64,000 nucleotides of DNA from an uncultured bacterium (GTDB lineage: Bacteria > Elusimicrobiota > Elusimicrobia > Elusimicrobiales > Elusimicrobiaceae): assembly GCA_949296525.1 (NCBI GenBank), contig CASFOP010000001.1:124001-188000 (forward strand), given 5' to 3'. How positions within the stretch are numbered: position 1 is the stretch's first letter; each line of letters opens with the position of its first letter. The notes beneath the pieces are model-generated. The model worked only from the letters and a program-made list of their open reading frames with translations. It did not search any database and was not told the DNA's origin. The position numbers and the translations under genes were made by a program. Of the stretch, positions 60,475 to 64,000 are shown piece by piece.

Positions 60475-61142
60475 AATAACTCCCGGTTCCTCTTCACACC
60501 TTGATGCCATTGGATTGCGCCGTAAAAGCTATTAATCAGGTATAGAGACCACATCAATACCATCATTCGCCCTTCCGGGCTGCCATGGAACCAACGGATG
60601 CTCCACATAGTTACTGTAAAAATATTAAGTGAAATATATAAAAACCATTGTTCTTGAAAACGGTACATCATCAAAAAGGTGGCCGCAACGGATAACACAT
60701 TGGTCAACGCATCTATATAGGGAGTTTTCTGTGTAGCAATAAACGAAAGAGCCAGCCCCAATAGGCCGGTACACGCTACGCAGGCAACCAGCAGCCACAT
60801 CCGGTTCTTCCCTGACAGACGCCGCATCAATACCACATGATCTTTCATTTTATCCCGCCACAAAAACCACCCCGCAACAGAAGTAGGCAAAAAGAACAGC
60901 AAATTAAGGCCCATTTCCCCGTATAAACCATTAATATAGGAAATATAAGCATAGGCAACGGTATTATATATCCCCACAGGATATGTCCAAATATTCCCTC
61001 GGGCAGCCAATATCACACACAGCAGTCCAGAGAAGGTTACTGTAAGAAGAAAAAAAGGCTCATTGCCGGCCACCGCTGCTAACACCGCTATAAAAAGCAA
61101 TAGATATGGATATAATTTTTCCAACTTTCCCATTAGATTCAT
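60471..61142 (-). CDS. pnuC: Nicotinamide riboside transporter PnuC
   Basis: A membrane transporter of about 223 residues with seven predicted helices; LLCVILAARGNIWTYPVGI and WFLWRDK are PnuC motifs. With NadR it takes up and traps nicotinamide riboside. The start is uncertain: ATG 61142 or 61133. TACAAT at 61155-61150 would put the 5' end close to ATG 61142, so a leaderless transcript is possible. Confidence 0.9.
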   Translation of the reverse strand: MNLMGKLEKLYPYLLLFIAVLAAVAGNEPFFLLTVTFSGLLCVILAARGNIWTYPVGIYNTVAYAYISYINGLYGEMGLNLLFFLPTSVAGWFLWRDKMKDHVVLMRRLSGKNRMWLLVACVACTGLLGLALSFIATQKTPYIDALTNVLSVAATFLMMYRFQEQWFLYISLNIFTVTMWSIRWFHGSPEGRMMVLMWSLYLINSFYGAIQWHQGVKRNRELL

Positions 61143-61223
61143 TGGATTTATTGTACTATTTTTATTCACGGACAAGGGTTTGCAAGAGAGCTGCTTTAAG
61201 GAAGTGTTCAGATTGCGTATATA

Positions 61224-61311
61224 TCACTTAAACAGTCGTTGTCCGGCTTCCCGTGCCCCTTTGGCAAAGGCTTCCTTCAGGAGCAGAGGTATTGCCGTTC
61301 AGCAACACCAT
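61224..61311 (-). pseudogene. Decayed fragment of a flavodoxin-like NADPH-FMN reductase
   Basis: Minus-strand translation from ATG 61311 gives MVLLNGNTS, then after a shift of frame near 61282 LLKEAFAKGAREAGQRLFK and a stop. Together they spell the N-terminus of the NAD(P)H-dependent FMN reductase family (VLLNGSP..GNTSALL.....GA.EAG), with the SPR loop lost and probably two bases deleted. An intact member is encoded at 62485. Confidence 0.5.
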
Positions 61312-61427
61312 TTCTTTGTTCTTTGCCTCTCGCACCGTGCGGCCGCTCCTTAATCCCCATTTTGGACAGCATGTGCGAAAGGGGCTGAAACACAAAATAT
61401 AAGCCGCGGCAAACTCCCTGCGGGGGA

Positions 61428-61443
61428 TATAATTTTTTATAAT
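61428..61443 (+). promoter_or_regulatory. -10 boxes upstream of the LysR gene
   Basis: Two TATAAT hexamers (61428-61433 and 61438-61443) 30-45 nt before the GTG start. Confidence 0.45.
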
Positions 61444-61472
61444 ATTTTTATCCGTCTGCCGGAGGGAATATC

Positions 61473-62372
61473 GTGCTAGAAAACAGGCAACTGCAAACTT
61501 TCATCCAAACCGCGGAAGAAGGCAGCTTTTCCAAAGCCGCCCGCAAGGCCTATGTCTCCCCCACTGCGCTGATCCAGCAAATCAACCTTTTGGAAAAACG
61601 CCTGAAAATAAAGCTCTTCCTGCGTTCGCACCAAGGCCTGACGCTGACGGAAGCGGGCCGCTCTTTTTATAAAGACGCCAAGTATATATTGCAGTATATG
61701 CAAGACGCCGTCGCCCGCGCGCAGCAGGCCGCGCGGGAGGATGTGCCGCCCGTGCGCCTGGGCACATCGCTGATGACACCGAGCCAGTTCCTGCTGGGGC
61801 TGTGGCCCGATATTCAAAAAAAGGATCCCGACCTCAATATCCGTCTGGTTCCTTTTGACAATACGCCCGAAAACGCCAAAGGAATTTTAAGTCGCCTCGG
61901 CCAGCATATAGACGTGGTGGCCGGCCCCATAGACGAAGGCTTCAAGGAGACCTACGGCTGCGCCATGCTGGAGCTTTTCCGCGCGCCGGTGCGCGTGGCG
62001 GTATCGCGCCATCATCCGCTGGCCGCCAAAGACATTTTGCATCCACAGGATTTGTTCGGGCAGAAATTCCTGCTGCTTAAACGTCGCGGCTTTAAACGCA
62101 TAGACAAACTGCGCCAAACGCTAGAGCGCAAATATCCGCAAATCCAAATTATGGATTTCCCGTTTTACGACATCAATGTCTTTAACCAATGCCAAAGCGG
62201 GGATTTTTTGCTCATGACCATTGAAAATTGGGACAATGTACACCCGCTGCTCAAAACCCTTCCCGTAGCGTGGGACTATACCATCCCCTTCGGCCTGATG
62301 TATGCCCCTTCTCCCTCCCCGCAGGTACAGCGCTTCCTGCAAGCCATACGCGCCTTAAAACAGGAAAAATAA
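61473..62372 (+). CDS. LysR-family transcriptional regulator
   Basis: A 299-residue LTTR: N-terminal winged HTH (QLQTFIQTAEEGSFSKAARKAYVSPTALIQQI in outline, residues 6-37, then LEKRLKIKLFLRSHQGLTLTEAG), linker helix, and a periplasmic-binding-like co-inducer domain from about residue 93. GTG start with GGAGGG upstream. The target is unknown; the FMN reductase lies 112 nt downstream on the same strand, not divergent as usual for LTTR targets. Confidence 0.92.
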   Translation: MLENRQLQTFIQTAEEGSFSKAARKAYVSPTALIQQINLLEKRLKIKLFLRSHQGLTLTEAGRSFYKDAKYILQYMQDAVARAQQAAREDVPPVRLGTSLMTPSQFLLGLWPDIQKKDPDLNIRLVPFDNTPENAKGILSRLGQHIDVVAGPIDEGFKETYGCAMLELFRAPVRVAVSRHHPLAAKDILHPQDLFGQKFLLLKRRGFKRIDKLRQTLERKYPQIQIMDFPFYDINVFNQCQSGDFLLMTIENWDNVHPLLKTLPVAWDYTIPFGLMYAPSPSPQVQRFLQAIRALKQEK

Positions 62373-62405
62373 TTCCTTTTTCAAGCCCCGCCACCATGAC
62401 GAAGC

Positions 62406-62436
62406 TTGACCTGGAGTGCACTTTAGGATGTACACT
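62406..62436 (+). promoter_or_regulatory. Promoter with 19-bp spacer and dyad, MerR-type
   Basis: TTGACC (62406-62411), 19 bp, TACACT (62431-62436). The spacer holds an imperfect dyad CCTGGAGTG / CACTTTAGG (7 of 9 pairs), the hallmark of MerR-family operators. Shares CTTGACCT-GAG-G-ACTT with the promoter at 5695. Confidence 0.65.
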
Positions 62437-62484
62437 ATATATAAGCGTCGCCGCAACCGAAAGCGACGGCATTTCGGAGGAAAT

Positions 62485-63099
62485 ATGAAAGTTTTGTTAA
62501 TCAACGGAAGCCCTCATAAAGAGGGCAACACCTTTTTGGCTTTGTCCGAAGCGGCCAAAATATTACATGAAGAAGGCGTGGAAACGCAAATTGTACACAT
62601 CGGCGTCAAGCCGCTGGCCGGCTGTATCGCCTGCGGCAAATGCCGGGAAACGGGCAAATGCGTGTTTGCAGACGATGTATATAATACGCTGTGCCAGGCG
62701 GCGGCCGAATGCGACGGCATTATTATCGGCTCCCCTGTATATTTCGCCGGCCCCAACGGTGCCTTGTGCGCTTTGCTGGACCGGCTATTCTTCTCGCGCG
62801 GGGCGGACCTGGCGTATAAACCTGCCGCCGCCGTGGCCGTGTGCCGGCGCGGAGGGGCCAGCGCCAGCTTTGACCGTCTGAACAAATACTTCACCATTTT
62901 GAACATGCCCGTCGTGTCCTCCCAATACTGGAACAGCGTGCACGGCAGGGCGCAGGGCGAAGCGGCGCAGGACGCCGAAGGCATGCAGACCATGCGCACC
63001 CTGGGGCGCAATATGGCCTGGCTGCTCAAAAAAATTCACAAAGACGGCCCGCAGTACCCGCAGCGTGAAGAACAAATTATGACCAACTTTATCCGCTGA
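62485..63099 (+). CDS. NAD(P)H-dependent FMN reductase, flavodoxin-like
   Basis: A 204-residue flavoprotein: LLINGSPHKEGNTF binds FMN phosphate, GCIACGKCRETGKCVFADD is the Cys-rich insert (CxxCxxxxxC) of the NADPH-dependent FMN reductase / iron-sulfur flavoprotein group, and IIIGSPVYFAGPNGALCALLDR follows. May carry an Fe-S cluster or redox Cys. GGAGG before ATG 62485. The long-spacer promoter suggests induction by stress through a MerR regulator. Confidence 0.88.
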   Translation: MKVLLINGSPHKEGNTFLALSEAAKILHEEGVETQIVHIGVKPLAGCIACGKCRETGKCVFADDVYNTLCQAAAECDGIIIGSPVYFAGPNGALCALLDRLFFSRGADLAYKPAAAVAVCRRGGASASFDRLNKYFTILNMPVVSSQYWNSVHGRAQGEAAQDAEGMQTMRTLGRNMAWLLKKIHKDGPQYPQREEQIMTNFIR

Positions 63100-63121
63100 A
63101 CCGTTCTTCCCGACGAAACCA

Positions 63122-63139
63122 GCGGCCGGCACCGGCCGC
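63122..63139. repeat. GC-only palindrome
   Basis: GCGGCCGG-CA-CCGGCCGC, directly before the terminator. Confidence 0.6.
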
Positions 63140-63146
63140 CTCCCTG

Positions 63147-63175
63147 AACCCGAAAGATATTCTTTCGGGTTTTTC
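63147..63175 (+). terminator. Intrinsic terminator
   Basis: AACCCGAAAGA / TCTTTCGGGTT with a TAT loop and T-run. Confidence 0.92.
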
Positions 63176-63246
63176 TTTTCCTCCTAATCCATTTTCCGGC
63201 AGACAGCGCGCTTTCTCTTTTTTATAATAAAGACAACGGAGGGATT

Positions 63247-64000
63247 ATGAAAAAAACCGGACTTATGTTGTTGGCGGTGGCCCTGCTGTTGGGCCAAAGC
63301 CCTTACGCGCAGGCCTGCACGGGCATTGCTTTTTCGGCGCAGGACGGCACGCAGCTGCAGGCGCGCACGATTGAATGGGCGGGCTATCCGCTGGGCAGCA
63401 AGCTGATTATCCTGCCGCGCGGACAAAAACACACCTCGCTGACGCTGGGCGGCCAAAACGGCCTGAGCTGGACCAATAAATACGGTGCGGCTGGCATCAG
63501 CGTGGTCAAAGACGAGTTTATCGGCGAAGGTGTCAATGAAAAAGGCCTGGCCGCGGGCGTATTTTATTTTGTCGGTTACGGCAGCCTGGGGGCGTATAAC
63601 CCCAAAAAGGCCTCCAAATCCGTAGGGGACATGGAGCTGGTGGGCTGGCTGCTGACCAATTTTGCCACGGTGGAAGAAGCGTTAAAAGGACTGAAAAAAG
63701 TGGAAATCGTGCCCATCTATCCGCCGGAAAAAGGGCAGACTTCCGCCCCCACGGGCCACTGGCGCATTGCAGACGCCACGGGCCGCAGCGTCGTGCTGGA
63801 AATTGAAAACGGCGGCGTACGCCACATTTACGAAAATACCGTCGGTGTGCTGACCAATTCTCCGGCTTTCCCGTGGCAGACCACGAATTTAAACAATTAT
63901 ATGCATATGCAAACAGGTGAAGTGCACCCGCAGAACTTGGGCGGCACCGCTCTAAAAGCCTTTGGCGCTGGCTCGGGCATGTGGGGCCTGCCCGGGGACA
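63247..64000 (+). CDS. Secreted choloylglycine/penicillin V acylase-family hydrolase, partial
   Basis: Frame open from ATG 63247 to the window edge (251 codons so far). The signal peptide MKKTGLMLLAVALLLGQSPYAQA ends so that Cys24 becomes the N-terminal Ntn nucleophile; Arg40 lies 16 residues on, as in bile salt hydrolases, and ARTIEW matches the Gram-negative penicillin-V-acylase-like branch. NGLSWTNKYGAAG and GVNEKGLAAG are further family segments. Likely periplasmic amide hydrolase (bile salts, acyl lactones or penicillin V). TATAAT at 63223-63228 and GGAGG upstream. Confidence 0.88.
   Translation, partial: MKKTGLMLLAVALLLGQSPYAQACTGIAFSAQDGTQLQARTIEWAGYPLGSKLIILPRGQKHTSLTLGGQNGLSWTNKYGAAGISVVKDEFIGEGVNEKGLAAGVFYFVGYGSLGAYNPKKASKSVGDMELVGWLLTNFATVEEALKGLKKVEIVPIYPPEKGQTSAPTGHWRIADATGRSVVLEIENGGVRHIYENTVGVLTNSPAFPWQTTNLNNYMHMQTGEVHPQNLGGTALKAFGAGSGMWGLPGD

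Noticed and set aside
61063..61353. 96-codon plus-strand frame between pnuC and the LysR gene
   Set aside because: It starts inside pnuC on the other strand, has no ribosome site, and covers the antisense of the reductase remnant.

Overview
This window looks like a piece of chromosome from an anaerobic, fermentative Gram-negative bacterium. The best guess is a gut member of the Elusimicrobiota (Elusimicrobium-like). The clues are two minor-pilin-like proteins with the FTLIEL...QY processing signature typical of that phylum, a PPi-dependent phosphofructokinase, a long-chain HPr kinase/mannose-PTS cluster, an oxygen-sensitive Fe-S serine dehydratase, lipoproteins and an autotransporter (so an outer membrane), and a choloylglycine-hydrolase-family enzyme. 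The taxonomic call is inference. Core genes are moderately GC-rich and densely packed, with many 1-14 nt overlaps and short intrinsic terminators.

Layout, core part. 0-2.1 kb: end of an unknown gene, a HAD phosphatase, a pilin-like protein, an unexplained structured stretch and a Nudix hydrolase. 2.2-9.2 kb: dnaE, a lipoprotein hydrolase with a MerR-type long-spacer promoter, a PQ-loop protein, tRNA-Val and PPi-phosphofructokinase. 9.3-14.7 kb: galE-glf (UDP-galactofuranose supply) and a repetitive autotransporter. 14.8-19.3 kb: tRNA-Ala, a phosphodiesterase and smc. 19.6-28.7 kb: a small two-repeat protein, then one long operon hpf-hprK-rapZ-EIIA-EIIB-EIIC-EIID-ptsH-ptsI-lepA, joining sugar phosphotransfer, its HPr-Ser kinase control and translation factors. 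28.8-34.9 kb (minus strand): a second pilin-like gene, then yacL-like PIN/TRAM, ispDF, a lipoprotein, cysS and an adenosine-deaminase-family gene. 35-42.6 kb: folD, a lipoprotein, a glycerophosphodiesterase, two MntP-family proteins, serine dehydratase, nitroreductase and a membrane GGDEF-EAL protein with degenerate active sites.

Mobile island, 42,864-59,327 (about 16.5 kb). It sits exactly at the 3' end of tRNA-His(GTG). The sequence ACCCCA (the end of the tRNA including CCA) recurs at the far end, followed by an orphan hairpin terminator of the type that follows the other tRNAs here. Joining the two ends rebuilds a site with 10-bp inverted arms (AAAAGTTGTA / TACAACTTTT) around the core, as expected for the attP of the large serine recombinase encoded at the left end. 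Left module: serine recombinase, XRE regulator, a small protein, a possible replication-initiation protein and a winged-helix protein. Right module: a defence cluster made of a single-TRD HsdS-like protein, HsdM, a GIY-YIG nuclease, an unrecognised membrane protein, HsdS, an unrecognised protein with a HEPN-like WYxxYNxVKH motif, HsdR, a YgjP-type metallopeptidase and an AIPR (abortive-infection type) protein. The three non-canonical genes inside the type I restriction operon are the best candidates here for an undescribed system.

59.5-64 kb: nadR-pnuC (nicotinamide riboside salvage), a decayed flavodoxin-like reductase fragment, a LysR regulator, an intact NAD(P)H-dependent FMN reductase behind a MerR-type promoter, and the start of a secreted choloylglycine/penicillin-V-acylase-family enzyme that runs off the end.
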